Source of the DNA: an uncultured Actinotalea sp.
Lineage (GTDB): Bacteria; Actinomycetota; Actinomycetes; Actinomycetales; Cellulomonadaceae
Reading direction: 5' to 3'
Assembly (NCBI RefSeq): GCF_946885855.1
Contig: NZ_CAMPHH010000008.1
Coordinates: 1-27,096, forward strand
DNA length: 27,096 nucleotides
Below the pieces are notes generated by a model. That model saw only the letters and a list, made by a program, of their open reading frames with translations, made no database searches and had not been told where the DNA came from. Both the position numbers and the translations under genes were made by a program. Shown here one piece after another: positions 1-6,948 of the stretch (within the stretch, counting starts at the first letter, position 1; every line of letters starts with the position of its first letter).

Positions 1-461
1 GGGGCGCCCAGGGCGTCATCAAGGGCGAGCCGGACTTCGAGTGGGGCTACTTCCCGCTCCCCGGCAGCGACGACCCCGAGGCGAACTCCATCCTGCGCGG
101 CAAGCTCGAGACGAACCTCGCGATCCCGGCCAACGCCGAGGACAAGGACTGCGCGCTGAAGTTCTTCGAGTTCTACTCGCAGCCGGAGAACTACCAGCTC
201 TACGTCACCGAGAACGGCGTCATGCCCACGCAGCCGAACATGGAGACGACCGAGTTCTTCGAGAGCATCGAGCAGTACACCGGCGAGGAGGGCTTCGCGC
301 CGGCGTGGGGCACCGTGTTCTTCCCCAACCCCGCCGCGGGTGTCAACGTCCGCGTCGGCTTCCCGTACGACCAGATCGCGCCCATGGGGACCGAGTCCGA
401 CATGCAGGCGCTCGCCGAGGCGTCCCAGGCCGCCTGGGAGGCGGCACTCCCCCAGGAGTGA
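1..461 (+). CDS. Sugar ABC transporter substrate-binding protein, C-terminal part (5' end outside window)
   Basis: The reading frame is open from base 3 to a TGA at 459-461, so only about the last 152 residues are present. The fragment has features of the C-terminal lobe of family 1 extracellular sugar-binding proteins: a 'FPLPGSDD' stretch, then 'NLAIPANAEDKDCALKFFEF' (the usual helix in which residues are removed or retained around the hinge), then a 'GVMPTQPN' stretch. Two MalF/MalG-type permeases follow on the same strand, which fits the binding-protein gene leading a carbohydrate-uptake operon. It would act outside the membrane as a lipoprotein, but the signal peptide is not in view. Substrate is inferred only from the adjacent beta-mannosidase, so manno-oligosaccharides are likely but not shown. 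A strong hairpin follows the stop codon. Confidence 0.85.
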   Translation, partial: GAQGVIKGEPDFEWGYFPLPGSDDPEANSILRGKLETNLAIPANAEDKDCALKFFEFYSQPENYQLYVTENGVMPTQPNMETTEFFESIEQYTGEEGFAPAWGTVFFPNPAAGVNVRVGFPYDQIAPMGTESDMQALAEASQAAWEAALPQE

Positions 462-486
462 GCGACGCCGGTCCCGGACCGGCCGC

Positions 487-524
487 CGCGGTACCGGGCG
501 GTGACCCCACCGCCCGGTACCGCG
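487..524 (+). promoter_or_regulatory. Strong intercistronic hairpin between binding-protein and permease genes
   Basis: Bases 487-503 and 508-524 form a perfect 17-bp inverted repeat with a 4-base loop (ACCC). It starts 26 bases after the binding-protein stop and ends 34 bases before the first permease start. No T-tract follows, so full termination is not required. Stem-loops in this position are known in sugar ABC operons (for example malE-malF), where they protect the upstream mRNA or attenuate read-through and so raise binding protein over permease. That role here is inferred. Confidence 0.75.
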
Positions 525-558
525 CACCACCCTCGTCCCGCACCGATCGGAGCACTCG

Positions 559-1482
559 ATGGCCGTCATGACCAGCCCGTTCGGCACCCAGCGCGCCGCG
601 CGCTGGATGCCGTGGGCGGGCTTCTCCCCCGCACTCGCCCTGTTCGTGGTCTTCGGGCTGCTGCCGGCGTTCGCCGTCGTCGTGCTGTCGTTCACGAACA
701 TCTCCGGCATCCCCGGGGTGCCGTGGACCTGGATCGGCCTGGAGAACTACCGGTTCTTCTTCACCGGGCCTCAGGCGACCGAGAACTGGGAGCTGCTGTG
801 GCGCACGCTGCAGTTCTGCCTCGCCGTGACGGTGCTGCAGAACGCCGTCGCCCTCGGGCTCGCGGTACTGCTGACGCAGCGCCTGCGCGGCGTGACCCTC
901 ATGCGGTCGATCATCTTCATGCCGGTGGTCCTGGGCGTCACGGTGATCGGCCTGGTGTGGCTGCTCTTCTTCAACCCCACCGGCGGTCCCGCGGCCGGCT
1001 TCCTGTCGCTGTTCGGCAGGCAGTCGGCCTTCCTCGGCGACCCGAACATCGCGTTCGGCCTCATCATCGCCATCCAGATCTGGGCCGGCCTCGGCTACGG
1101 GATGATCATCTTCATCGCCGCCCTGCAGGCCGTGCCGGCGGAGCTGCACGAGGCCGCCAAGGTCGACGGCGCCAACGCCTGGCAGCGGTTCCGCAACGTC
1201 ACGGTCCCGATGATCGCGCCGGGCGTCACCGCCAACGTGCTCATCTCGATCATCGGCGCGCTCCAGTCGTTCCAGCTGATCTTCGTGCTGACGGGCGACA
1301 ACCCGTACACCTCGGTGCTCGCGCTGAAGATCTTCACGATCGGCTTCACCGCGAACGCGACCGGCTCCGCCATCCAGCAGCAGGGCCTGGCGTCGGCGAT
1401 CTCGATGATCCAGTTCGTCATGGTCGGCGTCATCGCCCTCACCGCCCTGAAGTACCTGCGCCGACGGGAGACCCAGCTGTGA
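559..1482 (+). CDS. Sugar ABC transporter permease, MalF/UgpA type
   Basis: This 307-residue inner-membrane permease has about six hydrophobic segments, beginning near residues 24-46. It carries the EAA loop that contacts the ATPase ('ELHEAAKVDGANAWQRF', about residues 195-211), which assigns it to the binding-protein-dependent transport permeases of carbohydrate uptake systems (CUT1). The ATG at 559 is preceded by GGAG at 549-552 with a 6-base spacing, which supports this start. It pairs with the next permease, with which it overlaps by 4 bases (GTGA), so the two are probably translationally coupled and form the heterodimeric channel. No ATP-binding subunit is encoded nearby. CUT1 systems of actinobacteria often borrow a shared MsiK-type ATPase, and this is inferred here. 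Confidence 0.93.
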   Translation: MAVMTSPFGTQRAARWMPWAGFSPALALFVVFGLLPAFAVVVLSFTNISGIPGVPWTWIGLENYRFFFTGPQATENWELLWRTLQFCLAVTVLQNAVALGLAVLLTQRLRGVTLMRSIIFMPVVLGVTVIGLVWLLFFNPTGGPAAGFLSLFGRQSAFLGDPNIAFGLIIAIQIWAGLGYGMIIFIAALQAVPAELHEAAKVDGANAWQRFRNVTVPMIAPGVTANVLISIIGALQSFQLIFVLTGDNPYTSVLALKIFTIGFTANATGSAIQQQGLASAISMIQFVMVGVIALTALKYLRRRETQL

Positions 1483-2405
1483 CCACCCTCCAGGAGCCCA
1501 CCCAGGGCGACGCCGTCGTCGCCGCAGCGCTGGCCGGCGGCGCTGCCGGCCCCGACGAGGCACGACGCCCGCACGTCGAGCGCCGGCGGCCGCGCAGCAG
1601 GTCGCGCTGGCTGCTCTACCTCATCGCCTTCGCCGCGGTGATGACCTACGTCTTCCCGCTGCTGTTCCTCGTCAACACCTCCCTGAAGACCTCCGAGGGC
1701 TTCATCCAGAACCCGACGGGCGTGACGACGACGCTCGCGCTGGAGAACTTCACCGAGGCGTGGGAGCGCGGGAACTTCGGCACCTACATCCTCAACAGCC
1801 TGCTGTACACGCTCGTCGGCTCGTTCATCAGCACCGCGGCCGCCGTGCTCCTGGCGTTCCCCGTCGCCCGGGGGTACCTCAAGGGCTCACGGACGTTCTG
1901 GCCTGTCGTCTTCGTCATCTCGCTGTTCCTGCCCAACGCCCTCACGGCGCAGTTCCAGCTCATGCTCGAGCTCGGCCTGTACGGCTCGCGGATCGGCTAC
2001 ATCGTGCTCATGGGCGCCTCGCTGGGCGTCGGCCCGCTGCTGGTCATGGGCTACCTGCGCAGCGTGCCGCGCGAGCTGGACGAGGCGGCCGCGATCGACG
2101 GCTGCGGCTACTTCCGCTACCTGCTGACCTTCGTGGTCCCCCTGTGCCGGCCGGTGATCATCACCGTGTTCATCCTGCAGTGCATCGGCACGTGGAACGA
2201 CATCATCCTGGCGACGATCTACCTCGCCGACCCCGCCACCTACCCCGTCACGGTCGGGCTGTTCGCCTTCCGCGGCCAGTACAGCAACGACTGGGCGCTC
2301 CTTGCGGCCGCCGTCATGATCGTCGCCGTGCCGCTGATCATCCTCTACGCCTTCGTCCAGAAGTACATCATCGCCGGCGTCACCGACGGCGCCCTCAAGG
2401 CCTGA
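1479..2405 (+). CDS. Sugar ABC transporter permease, MalG/UgpE type
   Basis: This 308-residue permease starts at a GTG (1479) that overlaps the stop of the preceding permease. A charged, Arg-rich cytoplasmic leader of about 44 residues precedes the first membrane helix ('WLLYLIAFAAVMTYVFPLLF'). The periplasmic stretch 'NTSLKTSEGF' and the EAA loop ('RELDEAAAIDGCGYFRYLL', about residues 198-216) are typical of the second permease of CUT1 sugar importers. The C-terminal 'QKYIIAGVTDGALKA' is the hallmark ending of MalG-like proteins ('F..Glt.GavKG'). Together with the upstream permease it forms the translocation pore. The beta-mannosidase gene follows after 73 bases, so import and hydrolysis are likely co-transcribed. 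Confidence 0.93.
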   Translation: MTTLQEPTQGDAVVAAALAGGAAGPDEARRPHVERRRPRSRSRWLLYLIAFAAVMTYVFPLLFLVNTSLKTSEGFIQNPTGVTTTLALENFTEAWERGNFGTYILNSLLYTLVGSFISTAAAVLLAFPVARGYLKGSRTFWPVVFVISLFLPNALTAQFQLMLELGLYGSRIGYIVLMGASLGVGPLLVMGYLRSVPRELDEAAAIDGCGYFRYLLTFVVPLCRPVIITVFILQCIGTWNDIILATIYLADPATYPVTVGLFAFRGQYSNDWALLAAAVMIVAVPLIILYAFVQKYIIAGVTDGALKA

Positions 2406-2421
2406 CGCCGTCGGCGGCGTC
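2404..2421 (+). other. Small hairpin at the 3' end of the second permease gene
   Basis: GACGCCG (2404-2410) and CGGCGTC (2415-2421) form a perfect 7-bp stem with a TCGG loop that starts inside the permease stop codon. It is too small, and lacks a T-run, to be called a terminator. It may fine-tune mRNA ends within the operon. Confidence 0.3.
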
Positions 2422-2478
2422 CCTGCGACGCCGGCCGGGCGGTCCACCTGCTCACCACCTCCCGCACCTGGAGATCCC

Positions 2479-4977
2479 GTGCCCCGTCTGACCACCCTGC
2501 CCGCCGACTGGACGCTCACCCTGGTCGACGCCGCGCCCGAGACACCGGCGCGCCTGGTGGGCCGGGCCGTCCCGGCCACCGTCCCCGGGTGCGTCCACAC
2601 CGACCTCATGGCCGCCGGCCTGCTCGAGGACCCGTACCTCGACGACAACGAGGACCGGCAGCACTGGGTCGGCCGCTCGGGCTGGCAGTACTCGACGCGG
2701 TTCGAGGCCCAGGCCGGGGAGGCGGAGCGCGTCGACCTCGTCGCCGAGGGCCTGGACACGGTCGCCACGGTGGCCGTCAACGGCGCCGTCGTCGGTACCT
2801 CCCGGAACATGCACCGCAGCGTCCGGTTCGACGTCCGCGGCGCCCTGGCCGCGGACGGGCACAACGACGTGACCGTCCGCCTCGACTCCGCCTGGGACGA
2901 GGCGGACCGGGTGGCCGAGCTCGTCGGCGGCCACCGCGGCGGTCCCTACGGCATGCCGTACAACATGGTGCGCAAGATGGCCTGCAACTTCGGCTGGGAC
3001 TGGGGCCCCACGCTCGTCACGGCGGGCGTCTGGAAGCCGGTGCACGTGCACGCCTGGAGCACCGCGCGCCTGGACCGCGTGCGACCCCTCGTCTCGCTGC
3101 GCGGCGACGACGGCGTCGTGGAGGTCCGTGCGGACGTCGAGCGCTCCGGCGTCGGCGCCGCGGGCGACCTGGTGCTGCGGGTCGTCGTCGACGACCACGA
3201 GCAGACGACCACCCTCACCGCCGACGACGACGCCGCGGCCGCCGTGGTCGTCGTGCCGTCCCCGCGGCGGTGGTACCCGCGCGGGTACGGCGAGCAGCCG
3301 CTGTACCCCTGCACCGTGACGCTGGAGACGGCCGACGGCGCGGTCCTGGACACCTGGGAGCGCCGGCTCGGCTTCCGCGACGTCGTGGTCGACACGTCCC
3401 CGGACGCGGAGGGCCGCACCCGGTTCACGTTCGTCGTCAACGGCGAGCCGGTGTTCGCCCGCGGGGTCAACTGGATCCCGGACGACTGCTTCCCGAGCCG
3501 GGTCGACGAGGCCCGCTACCGCCGGCGCCTGGAGCAGGCGTGCGAGGCGGGCGTCGACCTGGTCCGCGTCTGGGGCGGCGGGCTGTATGAGAGCGACACC
3601 TTCTACGACCTGTGCGACGAGATGGGGCTGCTGGTCTGGCAGGACTTCCTCTTCGCGTGTGCGGCCTACCCGGAGGAGGAGCCCTTCCGCTCGGAGGTCG
3701 AGGCCGAGGCCCGGGACGTCGTGGCCCGGCTCATGCCGCACCCGAGCCTCGTGCTGTGGAACGGCAACAACGAGAACAACTGGGGCCTCTTCCTGTGGCA
3801 GCTCGACATCCCGCTGGGCGACCTGTCCTGGGGTGAGGGGCTCTACCTCGACCTGCTGCCCGCCGTCGTCGCCGAGGTCGACCCGACCCGCGCCTACTGG
3901 GTGAGCAGCCCTTGGTCGGGCAGCACCGCGATCCCGCCCAACGACCCGGACCACGGCAACATCCACGTCTGGGACGTGTGGAACGGGCGGGACTACACGG
4001 CCTACCGCGAGTACGCGCCGCCCTTCGTGTCCGAGTTCGGCTGGCAGGCGCCGCCGGCGTGGTCGACGCTGCGCCGGGCGGTGAGCGACGAGCCGCTGAC
4101 CCCGGAGTCCCCCGGGGTCGCGCACCACCAGAAGGCCAAGGGCGGGAACGCCGGCCTGATGCGGGGCCTCGCGTTCCACTTCCCCGAGCCGGTCACCACC
4201 GACGACTGGCACCACCTGGCCCAGGTGAACCAGGCGCGCGCGCTCGCCGTCGGCATCGAGCACTGGCGCGCCGAGTGGCCCCGGACGGCCGGCACCATCG
4301 TGTGGCAGCTCAACGACTGCTGGCCCGTCGCGTCCTGGGCCGTGATCGACGGCGACGGGCGGTGCAAGCCGGCGTGGTACGCGCTGCGCCGCGCCTACGC
4401 CGACCGGCTCGTCACCGTCCGGCCCGCGGAGGGCGGCCTCGAGGTGGCCGTCGTCAACCAGAGCGCGCGGCCCTGGGAGGTGACCGTGACCCAGCGCGTC
4501 GTCGGGTTCGACGGCACGCCGGGAGCGACGGCGTCCGCCTGCGTGACCGTGCCGCCCCGCTCCGTCGTGCACGTCCCGGTGACGGTCACGATCACCGACC
4601 CGCACCGCGAGGTCCTCGTCGCCGAGGCCGACGGCGAGCGCGGCCTGTGGTTCGCGGCCGAGGACGCCGAGCTCGACTACGACGCCGGCCCGCTGGACGT
4701 GCGCGTGGAGGCGGCCGACGGCGGCTACGACCTCCTGCTCACCGCCCGCGCCCTCGCCCGTGACGTCGTCGTGCACGCGGACCGGCTGCACCCGGAGGCC
4801 GTGGCCGACGACGCCGCGTTCACCGTCCTGCCCGGCGAGACGCGGCGGGTGCGGGTCACGACGCCCGTGCCGCTCGACACCGCGGCGCTGGTCGGCGCCC
4901 CGGTGCTCGCGACCGTCAACGACGCCGTCGTCGCCGCTCGGACGTCGGCGGGGGCCCTGGCGCCGGTCGCGGGCTGA
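2479..4977 (+). CDS. Beta-mannosidase, glycoside hydrolase family 2
   Basis: This 832-residue enzyme belongs to the retaining GH2 beta-mannosidases, which release mannose from the non-reducing end of beta-manno-oligosaccharides. The N-terminal jelly-roll domain includes 'VPGCVHTDLMAAGLLEDPY'. Immunoglobulin-like domains follow, then the TIM barrel with 'RGVNWIPDDCFPSR' and 'RVWGGGLYESDTFYDLCDEMG'. The acid/base is Glu432 in 'WNGNNENNWG' and the nucleophile is Glu519 in 'SEFGWQ'. Family length is about 800-850, so it is complete. No signal peptide is seen, so it acts in the cytoplasm on imported oligosaccharides, consistent with the transporter genes upstream. The GTG start at 2479 follows GGAG (2470-2473) at a good distance. 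A beta-sandwich domain ends the protein. Confidence 0.96.
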   Translation: MPRLTTLPADWTLTLVDAAPETPARLVGRAVPATVPGCVHTDLMAAGLLEDPYLDDNEDRQHWVGRSGWQYSTRFEAQAGEAERVDLVAEGLDTVATVAVNGAVVGTSRNMHRSVRFDVRGALAADGHNDVTVRLDSAWDEADRVAELVGGHRGGPYGMPYNMVRKMACNFGWDWGPTLVTAGVWKPVHVHAWSTARLDRVRPLVSLRGDDGVVEVRADVERSGVGAAGDLVLRVVVDDHEQTTTLTADDDAAAAVVVVPSPRRWYPRGYGEQPLYPCTVTLETADGAVLDTWERRLGFRDVVVDTSPDAEGRTRFTFVVNGEPVFARGVNWIPDDCFPSRVDEARYRRRLEQACEAGVDLVRVWGGGLYESDTFYDLCDEMGLLVWQDFLFACAAYPEEEPFRSEVEAEARDVVARLMPHPSLVLWNGNNENNWGLFLWQLDIPLGDLSWGEGLYLDLLPAVVAEVDPTRAYWVSSPWSGSTAIPPNDPDHGNIHVWDVWNGRDYTAYREYAPPFVSEFGWQAPPAWSTLRRAVSDEPLTPESPGVAHHQKAKGGNAGLMRGLAFHFPEPVTTDDWHHLAQVNQARALAVGIEHWRAEWPRTAGTIVWQLNDCWPVASWAVIDGDGRCKPAWYALRRAYADRLVTVRPAEGGLEVAVVNQSARPWEVTVTQRVVGFDGTPGATASACVTVPPRSVVHVPVTVTITDPHREVLVAEADGERGLWFAAEDAELDYDAGPLDVRVEAADGGYDLLLTARALARDVVVHADRLHPEAVADDAAFTVLPGETRRVRVTTPVPLDTAALVGAPVLATVNDAVVAARTSAGALAPVAG

Positions 4978-5003
4978 CGCGACCTCGGGGTTCCGCCTGC
5001 GCC

Positions 5004-5035
5004 CACCCGGTCGCCCCTGCGGGGACGGCCGGGTG
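5004..5035. terminator. Likely bidirectional terminator hairpin between convergent genes
   Basis: CACCCGG (5004-5010) pairs with CCGGGTG (5029-5035). Inside this the stem continues through a T-G wobble, two further pairs, a bulged A and CCCC/GGGG around a TGC loop. It lies in the 80-base gap between the 3' ends of the beta-mannosidase and the dehydrogenase genes. There is no T-tract, which is common for hairpin terminators in high-GC actinobacteria. Confidence 0.6.
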
Positions 5036-5057
5036 TCATGCGTCCCCGGCCGGCCGC

Positions 5058-6071
5058 TCAGGCGATCCGGTCCAGGTCCGCGAGCGCGACCGGGGCGGCG
5101 AACGACCGGCCCGCCACGAACCGCTCGACCTCGGCGACGGACCACGCCCCGAGTCGGCGCAGCTCGGTGCCGAGCGCGCCGGCGACGTGCGGCGTGACGA
5201 ACGCGGTCGGCGCGGCCAGGAGCGGGTGCCCCGCGGGCAGCGGCTCGGGGTCGGTGACGTCGAGCACGGCGTGCAGCCGCCCGGCCAGGACCTCCCGGGT
5301 GAGGGCGTCGTGGTCGACGAGGGCGCCGCGCGCGGTGTTGACGAGGGTCGCCCCGTCGGCCATGAGTGCGAGGCGACGCGCGTCGAGCAGGTGGCGCGTC
5401 GCCGGCACCGAGGGGGCGTGCAGGGTCACGACGTCCGAGCGCGCCACGAGCGTGTCGAGCTCGACCGGCTCCGCGCCGAGCGCCCGGGCCTCGTCGGGGG
5501 CCACGTAGGGGTCGTGCAGGAGGACGTCGACGTCGAACGGCCGCAGGAGGTCCAGGACGCGCCGCCCGATCCGTGAGGCGCCGACGACGCCGACGGTGCG
5601 GCCGTACGCGCCGACCGTCTCCGGGCCGCGGGCCTGCGTCGGCACGGGCCCGTCGAGGCGGCCGCACGCCCGGGCCGAGGCGAGCCACGCCCGCTTGAGG
5701 GACAGCAGGACGACCCCGAGGGTGAACTCCGCGACCGGGACGCTGTTCGCCTCGGCGGCGGTCGCGACGACGACGCCGCGCTCCCAGACCGCGGGCACGA
5801 GGAGCTCCTTGACGCTGCCGGCGGAGTGCACGACGGCGCGCAGGGCCGGGGCATCCGCCAGGACCGCCTCGTCGACCCGCGGGGCGCCCCAGCCGGTGAC
5901 CAGGACCTCGACCCGGTCGAGCCAGCCGTCCGCCCGGGCCCGCTCCCAGGACGTCGTCGGCGCCACGTCCACGAGGGCCGTGGCGGCGCGCAGACGCGCG
6001 AGGGCGTCGTCGTCGAAGAGGTCCCCGGGCAGGCCCGGGCGCATGACCAGGGCGGCGGTCGGACGGCTCAT
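5058..6071 (-). CDS. D-isomer-specific 2-hydroxyacid dehydrogenase (NAD-binding)
   Basis: This 337-residue protein has the two-domain fold of D-2-hydroxyacid dehydrogenases, the phosphoglycerate dehydrogenase/glyoxylate reductase superfamily. The Rossmann motif is 'GVVGASRIGRRV' (about residues 161-172), followed by an acidic end of strand 2 in 'LLHDPYV'. The catalytic Arg, Glu and His are visible as Arg248 ('NTARGALVD'), Glu276 ('TDPEPLP') and His295 ('TPHVAG'). The ATG at 6071 overlaps the stop of the upstream isomerase-like gene (ATGA), so the pair is translationally coupled. In sugar loci such coupled isomerase/dehydrogenase pairs often process oxidised or rare sugar acids. The substrate cannot be read from the sequence. 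It lacks the C-terminal ACT domain of true SerA. Confidence 0.92.
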   Translation of the reverse strand: MSRPTAALVMRPGLPGDLFDDDALARLRAATALVDVAPTTSWERARADGWLDRVEVLVTGWGAPRVDEAVLADAPALRAVVHSAGSVKELLVPAVWERGVVVATAAEANSVPVAEFTLGVVLLSLKRAWLASARACGRLDGPVPTQARGPETVGAYGRTVGVVGASRIGRRVLDLLRPFDVDVLLHDPYVAPDEARALGAEPVELDTLVARSDVVTLHAPSVPATRHLLDARRLALMADGATLVNTARGALVDHDALTREVLAGRLHAVLDVTDPEPLPAGHPLLAAPTAFVTPHVAGALGTELRRLGAWSVAEVERFVAGRSFAAPVALADLDRIA

Positions 6072-6886
6072 CGGGTCTCCTCGATCAGGTCTCGCAGGGT
6101 CGCCGCCTCACGAGGCAGCACGTCGGGGTCGTCGCCGGGTACGAACTCCAGCAGCACGTCGGTCGGGCGCCCGCGCTCGTGCAGCAGCGCGAGCACGGCC
6201 CGCCACAGCCCGGCCCGCCGGGACAGGGGCAGGCGCTCGTCACCGGGCCACCAGGAGAAGGCGTGCACGGCCACGACGCGGTCGGCGAGCAGCCGCAGAC
6301 CCGCGAGCGCCCGCTCGTCCGGCAGTCCCACGCCCGGCTGCCAGTACGCGCCGACGGCGGGCCGGTCCACCTCGTCCAGCAGCCGCGCGGCCGCCTCCTC
6401 CTCGTCCGCGAGCGTGCCGTCGTGCAGCTCCAGGCCGATGACGAGGCCCGGTGCGGCGTCGGCCGCGGCGTCGGCGAGGTCCCGCAGCCCGCCGACGACG
6501 GCGTCCCGGCCCGCCCGGGTCGCGTCCGCCGAGCCGGCGCTGCCCGCCCAGACCCGGACGCGCGGGGCACCGGTGCGAGCGGTCGCAGCGAGGAGCGCGA
6601 CGCCGTCGTCGACCGTCGGCACGTCGAACCGCAGGTACGAGCCGAGGGAGGCGACCGCGGGGCCGTGCTCGGCCGCGAGCGCGCGGACGCCGGCCTGCGC
6701 GGCCGGGTCACCGAGCGGGACGTGCACGTCGGTGCCCCACTCCACCGCCGCCAGGCCCGCCTCGCGCGCCCGGCGGGCGACCTCGGCCACCCGGAGCGTC
6801 CGGAAGGTCACCGAGCACAGGCCCCCGCGCAGGAGCGGGACACCCCGGTCCGGTGCCACGGGGTCGGGGACCATCGCCTCGTCCAT
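6068..6886 (-). CDS. Sugar phosphate isomerase/epimerase-like TIM-barrel protein
   Basis: This 272-residue protein resembles the xylose-isomerase-like TIM-barrel family (AP endonuclease family 2 fold). Supporting signs are 'GLAAVEWGTDVHV' near residues 44-56, 'GLELHDGTLAD' (Glu153 and His155), 'VAVHAFSWWPGD' (His208) and 'LLEFVPGDD' (Glu247), which together supply the usual acidic/His metal-site residues. The ATG at 6886 lacks a clear Shine-Dalgarno sequence but lies 8 bases after a TAGGGT -10 box, so translation is probably leaderless from this codon. It is the first gene of a two-gene unit with the dehydrogenase and is divergent from the GH3 gene across a LacI-type operator. The exact sugar substrate is unknown. 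Confidence 0.87.
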   Translation of the reverse strand: MDEAMVPDPVAPDRGVPLLRGGLCSVTFRTLRVAEVARRAREAGLAAVEWGTDVHVPLGDPAAQAGVRALAAEHGPAVASLGSYLRFDVPTVDDGVALLAATARTGAPRVRVWAGSAGSADATRAGRDAVVGGLRDLADAAADAAPGLVIGLELHDGTLADEEEAAARLLDEVDRPAVGAYWQPGVGLPDERALAGLRLLADRVVAVHAFSWWPGDERLPLSRRAGLWRAVLALLHERGRPTDVLLEFVPGDDPDVLPREAATLRDLIEETR

Positions 6887-6894
6887 GAACAGCG

Positions 6895-6900
6895 ACCCTA
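6895..6900 (-). promoter_or_regulatory. -10 box of a leaderless promoter for the isomerase-like gene
   Basis: Read on the - strand the hexamer is TAGGGT, followed by 8 bases and then the ATG at 6886. This matches the TANNNT -10 element at the distance expected when transcription begins at or next to the start codon. The LacI-type palindrome lies immediately upstream, between -10 and the expected -35. Confidence 0.6.
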
Positions 6901-6904
6901 GCCT

Positions 6905-6916
6905 GAAAGCGCTTTC
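6905..6916. promoter_or_regulatory. LacI-family operator (GAAAGCGCTTTC palindrome)
   Basis: GAAAGCGCTTTC is a perfect 12-bp palindrome with the central CG typical of LacI/GalR-family sites that control sugar-catabolic genes. It lies in the 62-base gap between the divergent isomerase-like and GH3 genes and overlaps the spacer or -35 region of both deduced promoters. Binding would repress both transcripts. The cognate repressor is not in this window. Confidence 0.85.
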
Positions 6917-6935
6917 CGACAGAGGGGTGTCGCCC

Positions 6936-6941
6936 TACGGT
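6936..6941 (+). promoter_or_regulatory. -10 box of a leaderless promoter for the GH3 gene
   Basis: TACGGT at 6936-6941 is followed by 7 bases and the GTG at 6949, the geometry of an actinobacterial leaderless promoter. A GTG at 6940 lies inside this hexamer, so the downstream GTG is preferred as the start. A -35-like TTCCGA (6914-6919) overlaps the right end of the LacI-type operator. Confidence 0.55.
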
Positions 6942-6948
6942 GAACACC

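Noticed and set aside
501..1478. A long + strand frame that runs into the second permease from upstream, overlapping the first permease
   Set aside because: It is Arg/Pro/His-rich shadow translation. The real permease begins at GTG 1479, where hydrophobic, family-like sequence starts.
2452..5688. A 1078-codon frame on the - strand across the beta-mannosidase gene
   Set aside because: It is antisense to a gene with clear GH2 motifs. Its translation is a low-complexity Arg/Asp/Gly mix typical of high-GC shadows.
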